Below are positions 52,292-60,208 of a DNA stretch of 64,000 nucleotides, piece after piece. Position 1 is the first letter of the stretch. The number at the start of each line of letters is the position of its first letter. The stretch comes from Rikenellaceae bacterium (GTDB lineage: Bacteria > Bacteroidota > Bacteroidia > Bacteroidales > Rikenellaceae), in contig SUZO01000002.1 in the NCBI GenBank assembly GCA_015059805.1, forward strand, positions 1 through 64,000, in the 5' to 3' direction. The position numbers and the translations under genes were made by a program. A model generated the notes under the pieces. That model saw only the letters and a list, made by a program, of their open reading frames with translations, did no database searches and was not told where the DNA came from.

Positions 52292-54163
52292 ATGACTCAT
52301 ATTGAATATAAGTACCTCAACAGAGTAGAGACCCCAGCTGACTTGCGACAGCTCACTATAGACGAACTTCCGCGCTATTGTGAGGAGCTACGCCAGTATA
52401 TTATAGAGCAGTGCGCCGTAAACCCTGGTCACCTCGCCTCATCACTTGGCGCTGTAGAGATTGCTGTGGCTGTTCACTATGTCTACGATACCCCTACCGA
52501 TAAACTTATCTGGGACGTGGGACATCAGGCATACGCCCATAAGATTATCACCTCTCGCCGCGATGCCTTCACCACTAACCGCAAACTCAACGGCATTAGT
52601 GGCTTCCCTCGCATGGCAGAGAGTGAGTATGACGCCTTTGGTGCTGGTCACGCATCTGTATCTATATCGGCAGCATTGGGTATGGTTAAGGCTGCACAAC
52701 TGCGCGGTGAGCAGTTTAAGACTATCGCTGTTATCGGCGATGGCTCAATGACTGGCGGTCTTGCCTTTGAGGGTCTGAATAACGCTGGAGCTGATAAGAA
52801 TAACGACCTGCTTGTTATCCTTAACGACAACAATATGGCTATTGACCACGCTACAGGCGCTCTGAATGACTACCTGCTGCGCATGTCTACATCTAAGAGC
52901 TATAACCGCTTTAAGCAGGGGCTCTGGTCGCTCTTTTCGCACATTCCACCACTGCTACGTCTCTGTCAAAAGGCGGGCAATGCCATTAAGCACGGACTGC
53001 TGCAAAATAGCAACCTCTTTGAGAGCTTCGGCTTCAGATATTTCGGTCGCATAGATGGGCACGACGTAAAACAACTTGTTCGCACCCTTACCGCCCTGAA
53101 GGATATACACTCACCAAAGCTGCTGCACGTAATGACAACCAAGGGACATGGTTACCAACCTGCCGAGCAAGATCTTACTGTTTGGCACGCCCCTGGTCGC
53201 TTTAACCCCGACACTGGCGAGCGCATTAAGAGCGCAAGTGACAAGGCTCGCTATCAAGATGTCTTTGGACATACACTGCTTCAACTTGCGGAGCAGGATA
53301 GCCGTATCGTGGGCGTTACGCCAGCAATGCCAACGGGCTGCTCACTCAATATTATGATGGAGAAGATGCCTGAGCGATGCTTTGACGTTGGTATTGCTGA
53401 GGCTCATGCCGTAACCTTCTCCGCAGGTCTTGCTGCAGCGGGTCAAGTACCTTTCTGTAATATCTACTCAACCTTTATGCAGCGTGCCTACGACAGTATT
53501 ATCCACGATGTGGCACTGCAACGCCTGCCTGTCGTCCTCTGCCTTGACCGCGGAGGTATCGTGGGCGAGGATGGTGCCACACACCACGGAGTATTTGACC
53601 TCGCATACCTTAGCTGTATCCCAAATATGATTGTTGCCGCACCGAGTGACGAGCTGGAGCTGAGAAACTTGATGTACACCGCCCTCAAGAGCGGCTCACC
53701 ATTCGCTATCCGTTATCCTCGTGGCGAGGGTCGCGGCGTGGAGTGGATGAACGCACCATTTGAAGAGCTACCTATCGGCAAGGGTAGACAACTACGCGAG
53801 GGAGAGGATGTCGCTGTGCTCGCTATTGGTAAAACATGCAACTTCGCCCTTGAGGCTGCTCAGGCAGCACAGACTGAGGGACACTCTGTTGCTGTCTACG
53901 ACTTGCGCTACGCTAAACCGCTTGATTGTGAGATGATTAAGAGTGTCGGCAGCCGCTTTAGCAGAATTATCACCGTAGAGGATGGCGTACTGCGCGGTGG
54001 CGTTGGCGAGGCTATTACAAAGGTGCTTACAGATGCAGGTAGTCGTGCAAAGATTACAACTCTGGGCATTGACGACACCTTTATTGAGCAAGGCACCCCT
54101 GCCCAGCTCTACAATCTCTGCGGATACGACGCTCAAGGCATACTCAAAGTGATAAAATCGTAA
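52292..54163 (+). CDS. dxs: 1-deoxy-D-xylulose-5-phosphate synthase
   Basis: Thiamine-diphosphate enzyme that joins pyruvate and glyceraldehyde-3-phosphate, the first step of the MEP isoprenoid pathway. Motifs: CAVNPGHLASSLGAVEIAVAVH, WDVGHQAYAHKI, GAGHASVSISAALG, GDGSMTGGLAFEGLNNAG (ThDP site) and the transketolase middle domain DVGIAEAHAVTFSAGLA. 623 residues, normal. 15 bp after the TamA-like gene. Confidence 0.98.
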   Translation: MTHIEYKYLNRVETPADLRQLTIDELPRYCEELRQYIIEQCAVNPGHLASSLGAVEIAVAVHYVYDTPTDKLIWDVGHQAYAHKIITSRRDAFTTNRKLNGISGFPRMAESEYDAFGAGHASVSISAALGMVKAAQLRGEQFKTIAVIGDGSMTGGLAFEGLNNAGADKNNDLLVILNDNNMAIDHATGALNDYLLRMSTSKSYNRFKQGLWSLFSHIPPLLRLCQKAGNAIKHGLLQNSNLFESFGFRYFGRIDGHDVKQLVRTLTALKDIHSPKLLHVMTTKGHGYQPAEQDLTVWHAPGRFNPDTGERIKSASDKARYQDVFGHTLLQLAEQDSRIVGVTPAMPTGCSLNIMMEKMPERCFDVGIAEAHAVTFSAGLAAAGQVPFCNIYSTFMQRAYDSIIHDVALQRLPVVLCLDRGGIVGEDGATHHGVFDLAYLSCIPNMIVAAPSDELELRNLMYTALKSGSPFAIRYPRGEGRGVEWMNAPFEELPIGKGRQLREGEDVAVLAIGKTCNFALEAAQAAQTEGHSVAVYDLRYAKPLDCEMIKSVGSRFSRIITVEDGVLRGGVGEAITKVLTDAGSRAKITTLGIDDTFIEQGTPAQLYNLCGYDAQGILKVIKS

Positions 54164-54251
54164 AAAATCAAAAAAAACCTCCAAAATATTTGGATGATAA
54201 AAAAATTTGCCCTACCTTTGCACCGCTATTGAGAAAGATAGCGACTTGTAG

Positions 54252-54338
54252 GCCCAGGTGGTGGAATTGGTAGACACGCTACTTTGAGGGGGTAGTGGGC
54301 ATTAGCCCGTGTGAGTTCGAGTCTCGTCCTGGGCACCA
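54252..54338 (+). tRNA. tRNA-Leu (anticodon GAG)
   Basis: 87 nt including an encoded CCA. Acceptor GCCCAGG/CCTGGGC, anticodon loop TTGAGGG giving GAG (reads CUC/CUU), long variable arm GGGCATTAGCCC, T arm GAGTTCGAGTCTC. The other three tRNAs in the window do not encode CCA. Confidence 0.95.
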
Positions 54339-54343
54339 AAGGC

Positions 54344-54373
54344 AAAAAGAGTTGGAAATCCAACTCTTTTTTT
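54344..54373 (+). terminator. Terminator of tRNA-Leu(GAG)
   Basis: AAAAAGAGTTGGA / TCCAACTCTTTTT hairpin with a 2-nt loop and a T run. Confidence 0.9.
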
Positions 54374-54451
54374 GTTTTGGTATCTATGCTGGTGGGCGGC
54401 TCTAAAACAAAAGAAGGGCTCAGTCTGAAATTCCGGTGGGGCGAAAAAAAA

Positions 54452-55396
54452 TCATGCAAAAATAGTAGCTAAACGAAATATGAAGAAAGGGATGTCACTG
54501 ACGCCGCGGAATTGATTTCTGAATGCTTTGACTTTTGCATTGAAACTCTCCGCTGAGGCGTTTGTTGAGCGGTTTTCAAAGTAGTTTGCTATTGTGCCGT
54601 AGTTATTCTGCATTGTTTGTATCACCGAATTAAAGAACTTTGAGTTTAGCTTCTCTACCTCCTCATACCATCGAGCGAGTTTTGTCAGTGCTACACCCTT
54701 ATTGCATCGCATATTAAATATATCAGTGAGTTTCATTGATACATCATATGCTTGCTCAATAGCAGGGTATTCTCTGAATAGTATTTCTGCTCTACGCCTT
54801 TGCGATTCAGTCCATTTAGAGCGGTGTTTCATCACTATATGTCGGCTACGGGCGAGGAGCTGACGACGAGTATCGCCATTTTCAAAGGTGTGAGGTATAA
54901 ATCTTCGACCTAACTCCTTTGCTAAAGCAATCTCTTGATTCTCTTGGTCTATAGCTTGCCAGCGATAATCTACTCTTAAATCAGATATTGCCTCGTTCAT
55001 AAGCTTCTGTACATGGAAACGGTCAGATACGATTGTTGCATTTGGAAAAGCGCGCTTGGCTATTAAGCGCATTGAAGGGCTTAAATCAATAGTTATCTCC
55101 TTTACTTTGAGTCGTTTAGTGCGTGGTAGTTTTGATAGGTAGTGTATTACATCGTCGCTCTTTGTGCCTTGGATCATCGCTACGAGTGAGCCTCTACCTC
55201 CGTGTGCAGATTTGTTTGTGAGGATAGTGTATAGTTCTCCTTGTGATAAACAGGTTTCATCCATCGAGAGCCGCTCGCCGATGTTCTCTTTGAAGAGTAC
55301 ATATTCCGAAGCGTGATAACGCTGCTCCCACACTTCGTAACTACTAAGAAAGAACTTATACCAGAATGATAACTTCTTGCCGTCTACACCATACAT
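54452..55396 (-). CDS. ISL3-family transposase, catalytic part
   Basis: DDE transposase. First Asp in KEITIDLSPSMRLIAKRAFPNA, second in TIVSDRFHVQKLMNEA and the Glu in NASAESFNAKVKAFRNQFRG, the typical ISL3 arrangement. It starts 28 bp after the stop of the upstream ORF. The two frames differ by +1, and the overlap holds TTTTTTAAAAGGAG; a +1 slip there would fuse them. Apparently intact. Confidence 0.9.
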   Translation of the reverse strand: MYGVDGKKLSFWYKFFLSSYEVWEQRYHASEYVLFKENIGERLSMDETCLSQGELYTILTNKSAHGGRGSLVAMIQGTKSDDVIHYLSKLPRTKRLKVKEITIDLSPSMRLIAKRAFPNATIVSDRFHVQKLMNEAISDLRVDYRWQAIDQENQEIALAKELGRRFIPHTFENGDTRRQLLARSRHIVMKHRSKWTESQRRRAEILFREYPAIEQAYDVSMKLTDIFNMRCNKGVALTKLARWYEEVEKLNSKFFNSVIQTMQNNYGTIANYFENRSTNASAESFNAKVKAFRNQFRGVSDIPFFIFRLATIFA

Positions 55397-55424
55397 ACGA
55401 CCTATGGTGCGGATGCTTACGCTA

Positions 55425-55781
55425 TTACTCTCTATAGACTCCTTTTAAAAAAGCTGCGAACTCCGCAGTAATCTGAGTGCCTAAATGAGTCAGGTCATAA
55501 CTATTTGTAAAGACTTTGCCCGTACTCTTTTCAAGCCACTTACGACGACGAATATGCAGAAAAACAGGCTTGCCTCTAAGCGGAAAATCTTGTATAATAC
55601 TCTGTTCGGTAAAACCCTTACTCTCATAACCGACACTCTTTGGAGGTATGCGCTGCTCATCCAAAAACAGATGTACATCTACATCTGACACCTCGGTATG
55701 CACCAACTCAAAATAGTCGTATATCGCCCCTGGCAACAACAACTTCAACGGATCTTCTATTATATCTTTTCGCTTTCCCAT
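55425..55781 (-). CDS. ISL3/ISAon1-type transposase N-terminal region protein
   Basis: Short first ORF of the insertion sequence (119 residues from MGKRKDII). It carries PGAIYDYFELVHTEVSDVDVHLFLDE and a Cys-poor FLHIRRRKWLEKSTGKVFTNSYDL, which looks like the DNA-binding N-terminal part of ISL3 transposases. I start at MGKRKDII because the upstream part of the listed ORF runs through the IS end and the tRNA. Confidence 0.8.
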   Translation of the reverse strand: MGKRKDIIEDPLKLLLPGAIYDYFELVHTEVSDVDVHLFLDEQRIPPKSVGYESKGFTEQSIIQDFPLRGKPVFLHIRRRKWLEKSTGKVFTNSYDLTHLGTQITAEFAAFLKGVYRE

Positions 55782-55893
55782 ACCGCAAAGATACAACTTT
55801 TTTCCACTTCGCCCCACCGGAATTTCAGACTGAGCCCTTCCTTTGTTTAGAGCATCTATTGCTGCAAATGAACTTGCACATAGATGCTCTAAA

Positions 55894-55922
55894 ACAAAAA
55901 AAAAGGTGTCGTTTGACACCTT
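55894..55922 (-). terminator. Terminator of tRNA-Glu
   Basis: Stem AAGGTGTC / GACACCTT with 4-nt loop, followed on the minus strand by a T-rich run. A second stem GAGCATCTAT / ATAGATGCTC lies just beyond, at 55850-55890. Confidence 0.85.
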
Positions 55923-55937
55923 CTTGCTCGCTTTTTG

Positions 55938-56009
55938 TAGTGGATAGGGGATTCGAACCCCTATGTCGTGCGTGAGAGGCACGTATCCTAGCCCTTAGAT
56001 GAATCCACC
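55938..56009 (-). tRNA. tRNA-Glu (anticodon CTC)
   Basis: 72 nt on the minus strand: acceptor GGTGGAT/ATCCACT with one G-U pair, anticodon arm CGTGC-CTCTCAC-GCACG giving CTC (reads GAG), T arm AGGGGTTCGAATCCCCT. CCA is not encoded. Confidence 0.92.
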
Positions 56010-56172
56010 ATTGGTCTTATTGCGAGTGCAAAGATAAGGCAAATATTTTTCTCGTCCAAACTTTTTGAGAACTTTTTTCAGTTTTTTTTTGAAAATTCCC
56101 TGCTAAACCCTCTCACACCATCATTTTTGGCAGAAAATTGTCAACATATTCCCTTTTTCGGAATTTTATTTA

Positions 56173-56180
56173 TATATTTG
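56173..56180 (+). promoter_or_regulatory. -7 element of the RyR operon
   Basis: TATATTTG, 26 bp before the start codon. No clean -33. Upstream DNA back to tRNA-Glu is AT-rich. Confidence 0.55.
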
Positions 56181-56206
56181 TTATCACAACCTAAACTTGA
56201 AATAAG

Positions 56207-58552
56207 ATGAGCGCTATAATATCACAGCTACTATTTCGCATAAAAGAACCTCTGCTTATATCAGTATTGTCTCTTCTACTTGCCTATGCTATTTTCCGCT
56301 TCCGCAAGAGCATTTGGTCATTTATCAAGTATGCGGTAGGTCCTCTTTATAACTTTATAAACAAAAATATTGAGCGCAACCTATTTGTATTTGCCGCCTC
56401 GATATGTCTTATAAGTTCTACAATAATCTATTTTGGTTACGATTCTGACACAAATGTCCACCTGGCATACCGAATCTTTGAGTCTCTAAAAACAGCTTTG
56501 AGTATGTTCTTTGCCAAGCTGGAATTCCCAGAGGGTGTTGATGATATAAAGAGCAACGGATGGTATGTGAGTCTTGTTATTGTGACATATATCTGCACAA
56601 TGGTTATCACAATCAAGCTGTTGCTTAAATTTGTCTTCTTCAGGTTTACATCTTGGGTTTCGCTCAAGTGGAACAAGCGTCATCTATCATCAAAGACAAT
56701 AAATATCTTCTGGGGTGTTAACGAGGCGTCATATATGCTCGCTTCAAATATTAAAGAAATCAACTCTCAAGAGTCAAATAAGCAGCAGACTGAGCAGATT
56801 ATCTTTGTCCACACCAACGACATACGCGACAACGACAACCAGGAGACAATCGGCGCGGGTCGCATCTTTGACCTTATGTCTCTGCGTCGCAAGGATATAG
56901 AGCGATTAGAGAATCTTGGTGCATTAGTGGCAAATTGCCACGTAGATTTGGCACATATAGATGTTAAAAAGCCTTGTAAGGAGAGCATCTTTACACTGTT
57001 GGAGCTTGAGGATATTAAACAGATTATCTCGCGGGGCAACAAAATAAGGATATTCTTCCTCTCTGAAAGTGAGGAGAAGAACATTCTGCAGGCGATAAAT
57101 ATTATGAAGGACAGCTTCATCTGCTCTCTAAAGGATAAACTTCACATCTACATTCACGCCCGCAGACAGTCCAAGAACGACATCTACAACCACCACTCGC
57201 TATACTCCGCTTCACAAATCAAGGTGTCGGTTGTAGACTCCTCATTCCTCTCTGTTGCGCATCTAAAGCAGGAGGTCAAGTATCACCCAGTAAGCGTTGT
57301 AGATATTGACACTGACACTGCTACTGTTAACCGTCCATTTAACTCAATGGTCATCGGCTTTGGTGAGACGGGCATAGAGGCGTTTAAATTTATGTATGAG
57401 TTTGGCAGTTTCGTAACCAAAACTGGTACAAAGACACCATTCTCTTGCATAGCTATAGACACAAAGATGGAGCAGATTAAGGGTGCTGTGCGCACACAAA
57501 TGCCAGCCATAGGTAGTGACGAGCTTCAGCTTTGCAACCTTGATATCCACTCAAAGGAGTTCTGGGATAAGTTAACGGAGACAATCAAGAGTCTCAACTA
57601 CATATTTATCACTATCAACGACGATGCGCAGGCTCTCTCATTAGCTATAAATATATATAAGTATGCTTTGAAGCTGCGCGAGGGTAAATTAAAGAACTTC
57701 AAGATTTTTGTCCGCGCCCATACCTCTGACAGCGCCCTCCATATGAAAGATGTGGAACAGAAGGTAAATAACGCCGCAATGACAGACAGCAAAGTGGAAC
57801 AGGATGAACAGTGCATTGTCGTCTTCGGCACGCCAGAGGATATATACACCTACGACCTTATTATCAACGAGACTATTCTGCTCGATGCAAAGCTCTACCA
57901 CTACAACTACGCAATAGCTGCTACAGAGGCCGCAATAGCTGCTGCAGAGAAGGCAAAGGCAGAGGTTGCTGAGGCTACTGAAGAGGCAAAGGCGCGTGCC
58001 GAAGCAGTGGCTACTGCAGCGCAAGCCGAGGCGGAGCAAATGCAAGCCGAGTTGGAGGCTGCTATTAATGCCAATGGTGGTGATACAGAAAAGACGAAAG
58101 ATATATACTGGAACCAATGTTTTGGTCCTAAAGAGGGAGTGCAACTTTGTACAGCCAAAATCAACGAAATTAGCTTTAAGGTTGAGCAGAATATTTCAAA
58201 CGATCTACATATAGGCACCAAGATGGCTCTGTTAGGCATTGTAAATGCAGATGGTATTGGTCAGTATTCCGATATTATTGCTTCTCGCGAGGCGAAAACG
58301 GTATACAAAACCGATACACTTGCCTCTACGCGCCTGCTCAATGTATCAAAGTGCGAACACGAGAGGTGGAACTCCGCAACAAGGCTAATGGGTTTTGTAA
58401 GGGAAAATGAGAAAAATTTCATAACATACACTCACAAGAGCCTATGTTCGTGGTCACAGATTGCTGATGAAGCTACCCAAGCATACGACTGCATAGTTGT
58501 TGAGGTTAGCATAGACCTATTTAAGAAGAAATTACAAACTACAAAAAAGTAA
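56207..58552 (+). CDS. Three-TM membrane protein with two RCK-like Rossmann domains and a RyR-like C-terminus
   Basis: Large (781-residue) protein not assigned to a named family. Membrane segments near 12-31, 58-77 and 119-141, with an amphipathic helix between TM2 and TM3. Cytoplasmic part: a degenerate Rossmann start (INIFWGVNEASYML, about 165-178), then a clear one (MVIGFGETGIEAFKFMYEF, about 381-399), as in TrkA-N/RCK tandem domains. Residues about 566-622 form an Ala/Glu-rich helix, unusual within the chain. The C-terminus has CEHERW (716-721) as in bacterial RyR repeats. No GYG-type potassium filter is seen. It is followed 3 bp later by a RyR-domain gene, so the two probably work together, perhaps as a ligand-gated channel or transport sensor. 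Confidence 0.75.
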   Translation: MSAIISQLLFRIKEPLLISVLSLLLAYAIFRFRKSIWSFIKYAVGPLYNFINKNIERNLFVFAASICLISSTIIYFGYDSDTNVHLAYRIFESLKTALSMFFAKLEFPEGVDDIKSNGWYVSLVIVTYICTMVITIKLLLKFVFFRFTSWVSLKWNKRHLSSKTINIFWGVNEASYMLASNIKEINSQESNKQQTEQIIFVHTNDIRDNDNQETIGAGRIFDLMSLRRKDIERLENLGALVANCHVDLAHIDVKKPCKESIFTLLELEDIKQIISRGNKIRIFFLSESEEKNILQAINIMKDSFICSLKDKLHIYIHARRQSKNDIYNHHSLYSASQIKVSVVDSSFLSVAHLKQEVKYHPVSVVDIDTDTATVNRPFNSMVIGFGETGIEAFKFMYEFGSFVTKTGTKTPFSCIAIDTKMEQIKGAVRTQMPAIGSDELQLCNLDIHSKEFWDKLTETIKSLNYIFITINDDAQALSLAINIYKYALKLREGKLKNFKIFVRAHTSDSALHMKDVEQKVNNAAMTDSKVEQDEQCIVVFGTPEDIYTYDLIINETILLDAKLYHYNYAIAATEAAIAAAEKAKAEVAEATEEAKARAEAVATAAQAEAEQMQAELEAAINANGGDTEKTKDIYWNQCFGPKEGVQLCTAKINEISFKVEQNISNDLHIGTKMALLGIVNADGIGQYSDIIASREAKTVYKTDTLASTRLLNVSKCEHERWNSATRLMGFVRENEKNFITYTHKSLCSWSQIADEATQAYDCIVVEVSIDLFKKKLQTTKK

Positions 58553-58555
58553 AAT

Positions 58556-58840
58556 ATGAGTACCTACACACCAAAACCAGCAGATTTATCGGATGTTAAT
58601 CTGCCCGCAGAGTTAGAGCCGCTGATTGAACAGATGGCAAAGAATGTTCACGATGTATGGGCCCAGAGCCGCATAAATGATGGTTGGACATACGGCCCAG
58701 AGCGCAACGACGAGAAGAAGCACCACCCTTGCCTTGTTGAGTACGAGGAGCTACCAGATAGCGAGCGCGCCTACGACCGCGACACGGCAATAGGCACGCT
58801 GAAGCTGATTCTAAAGTTAGGATTCAAGATTGAGAAGTAG
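58556..58840 (+). CDS. Stand-alone RyR (ryanodine receptor) domain protein
   Basis: A 94-residue protein consisting of one RyR domain: LEPLIEQMAKNVHDVWAQSRINDGWTYGPERN, then HPCLVEYEELPDSERAYDRDTAIGTLKLILKLGFKIE. The NVHDVWAQ, GWTYG and SERAYDRD signatures are clear. Such repeats occur in ryanodine receptors of animals and in small bacterial proteins of unknown role. It lies 3 bp after the membrane-protein gene. Confidence 0.92.
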   Translation: MSTYTPKPADLSDVNLPAELEPLIEQMAKNVHDVWAQSRINDGWTYGPERNDEKKHHPCLVEYEELPDSERAYDRDTAIGTLKLILKLGFKIEK

Positions 58841-58867
58841 CAACAAAGGCAGACAAAATATCAAACA

Positions 58868-58896
58868 AAAATAAGCACCTCATTGGTGCTTATTTT
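58868..58896. terminator. Bidirectional terminator, RyR operon and rsmA
   Basis: 12-bp perfect stem AAAATAAGCACC / GGTGCTTATTTT with a 5-nt loop, between converging genes; A/T-rich arms serve as T tract both ways. Confidence 0.85.
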
Positions 58897-58897
58897 G

Positions 58898-59686
58898 CTA
58901 CATATGCTCTGCGACCCAGTTTGTCAGCTCCACAAACTGCGCTACTGATAGTTGTTCTGCGCGAGTGGTAAAGAGAGGATGCTCTGCCCCACCGAAATTT
59001 CCAAAGACCGCCTTAAGAGAGTTTCTAAGCATCTTGCGGCGTTGTCCGAAGGATGCTTTAACGACCTTTACAAACAGAGTCTCGTCACAATCCAACTTGG
59101 TGGTGTTATTACGGCGAAGGCGTATAACGGCACTCTTGACCTTTGGCGGTGGGTTAAAGACCTTCTCCGAGACTGTAAAGAGGTATTCAATATCGTACCA
59201 CGCCTGCAGCAGAACGCTCAATATTCCATACTCGCGTGAACCTGGAGGCTCGGCAATGCGCACAGCTACCTCCTTCTGAATCATTCCCACGCACTGGGGA
59301 ACAAGGTCGCGGTTCTCTATAATCTTAAAGAATATCTGCGAAGAGATATTATACGGGAAGTTTCCAATCACGCGCACACCCTGAGGGAACATCTCCCTTA
59401 GATTCATCTTCAGAAAGTCGCCCTCAATAAGGCGAGGGGCAAAATCTGGATAGTGGGCATTGAGATACTCAACGCTCTCGGAGTCGATTTCGGCGCCGAA
59501 AGTTATAATATCTGCACGTTGCAAAAGGTACTGGGTCAGCACGCCCATCCCGCAACCCACCTCAAGGGTTGCCTGAGGCTCTGCATCGGTGCGCTCGGTG
59601 AGCGAGTTGCAGATCTTCTGGGCAATATTGAGGTCGGTCAGAAAGTGCTGACCTAAAGCCTTCTTTGCGCGTACTTCTGATGCCAT
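58898..59686 (-). CDS. rsmA: 16S rRNA dimethyladenosine transferase
   Basis: SAM-dependent enzyme that dimethylates two adenosines near the 3' end of 16S rRNA (KsgA). Motifs: KKALGQHFLTDLNIAQKICN, LEVGCGMGVLTQYLL (SAM site), FGAEIDSESVEYL, VIGNFPYNISSQIFFKI (catalytic NxPY) and PPPKVKSAVIRL. 262 residues, normal. Last gene of a minus-strand operon with the lipoprotein (6-bp gap) and probably the subtilase. Confidence 0.97.
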   Translation of the reverse strand: MASEVRAKKALGQHFLTDLNIAQKICNSLTERTDAEPQATLEVGCGMGVLTQYLLQRADIITFGAEIDSESVEYLNAHYPDFAPRLIEGDFLKMNLREMFPQGVRVIGNFPYNISSQIFFKIIENRDLVPQCVGMIQKEVAVRIAEPPGSREYGILSVLLQAWYDIEYLFTVSEKVFNPPPKVKSAVIRLRRNNTTKLDCDETLFVKVVKASFGQRRKMLRNSLKAVFGNFGGAEHPLFTTRAEQLSVAQFVELTNWVAEHM

Positions 59687-59692
59687 AATGGG

Positions 59693-60172
59693 CTACAAGA
59701 AGCGATGAGAGTTATCCTCAACAGCGGCACTACGGGTAGCAGATGCCTTAACATCCGCAGGGATTGTCTTCTTCTCGTACACCGAGATGTCGTCTGTAAG
59801 GTCTACATTGGTAAGGGTCAGCTGACCTGCCATATTGATTGAGGCGTTATAGCCATTAACTGCGCCCCAGCTCTTACCGTCTGAATACTTGCCAGTGATA
59901 ACGCTATCGGAGATAAGGTAAGTTCCGCTATAGTGCTTATAATAGAGTGGAGAGGTCAAATCCTTCTGGTAGAGGTCAAAAGTACTGTCGCTCTTAAACT
60001 CTATATATACGTCAATTATCTCAGCAGTATCATCTGTAAGCAGTGGGCTCTTTGTAAGGTGCCACTCGCCGATAACGCCATTGATAAGTGGATTCTCTTT
60101 ACTTTTGCCAAAGCAGCCTACCATTGTAACAACGCTCAACAGTAGTGCGGCTGCCATTAAAATCTTCTTCAT
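59693..60172 (-). CDS. Lipocalin-like lipoprotein
   Basis: Small lipoprotein (LLLSVVTMVGCFG) with a lipocalin-type beta-barrel pattern: VIGEWHLTKSPLL, IDVYIEFKSDSTFDLYQ, YYKHYSGTYLISDSVITGKYSDGKSW and GQLTLTNVDL. Ligand and partner unknown. 36 bp after the subtilase gene and 6 bp before rsmA. Confidence 0.78.
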   Translation of the reverse strand: MKKILMAAALLLSVVTMVGCFGKSKENPLINGVIGEWHLTKSPLLTDDTAEIIDVYIEFKSDSTFDLYQKDLTSPLYYKHYSGTYLISDSVITGKYSDGKSWGAVNGYNASINMAGQLTLTNVDLTDDISVYEKKTIPADVKASATRSAAVEDNSHRFL

Positions 60173-60208
60173 ATCTAAATCTAAAATCTATTCAACACCT
60201 ATTTGATA

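Larger units (their letters stand above)
54413..55840 (-). mobile_element. ISL3-family insertion sequence (ISAon1-like)
   Basis: Perfect 33-bp terminal inverted repeats: left end from 54413 (GAAGGGCTCAGTCTGAAATT...), right end to 55840. Inside are two ORFs on the minus strand, a short N-terminal one and the catalytic one. The flanks extend the symmetry imperfectly (GCTCTAAAACAAAA left, TTTGTTTAGAGC right). No 8-bp direct target duplication is evident. The element sits between tRNA-Leu(GAG) and tRNA-Glu. Confidence 0.9.

Noticed and set aside
56207-58552. Potassium channel
   Set aside because: No GYG-type selectivity filter between the membrane helices; only the RCK-like part fits, so 'channel' stays a hypothesis.
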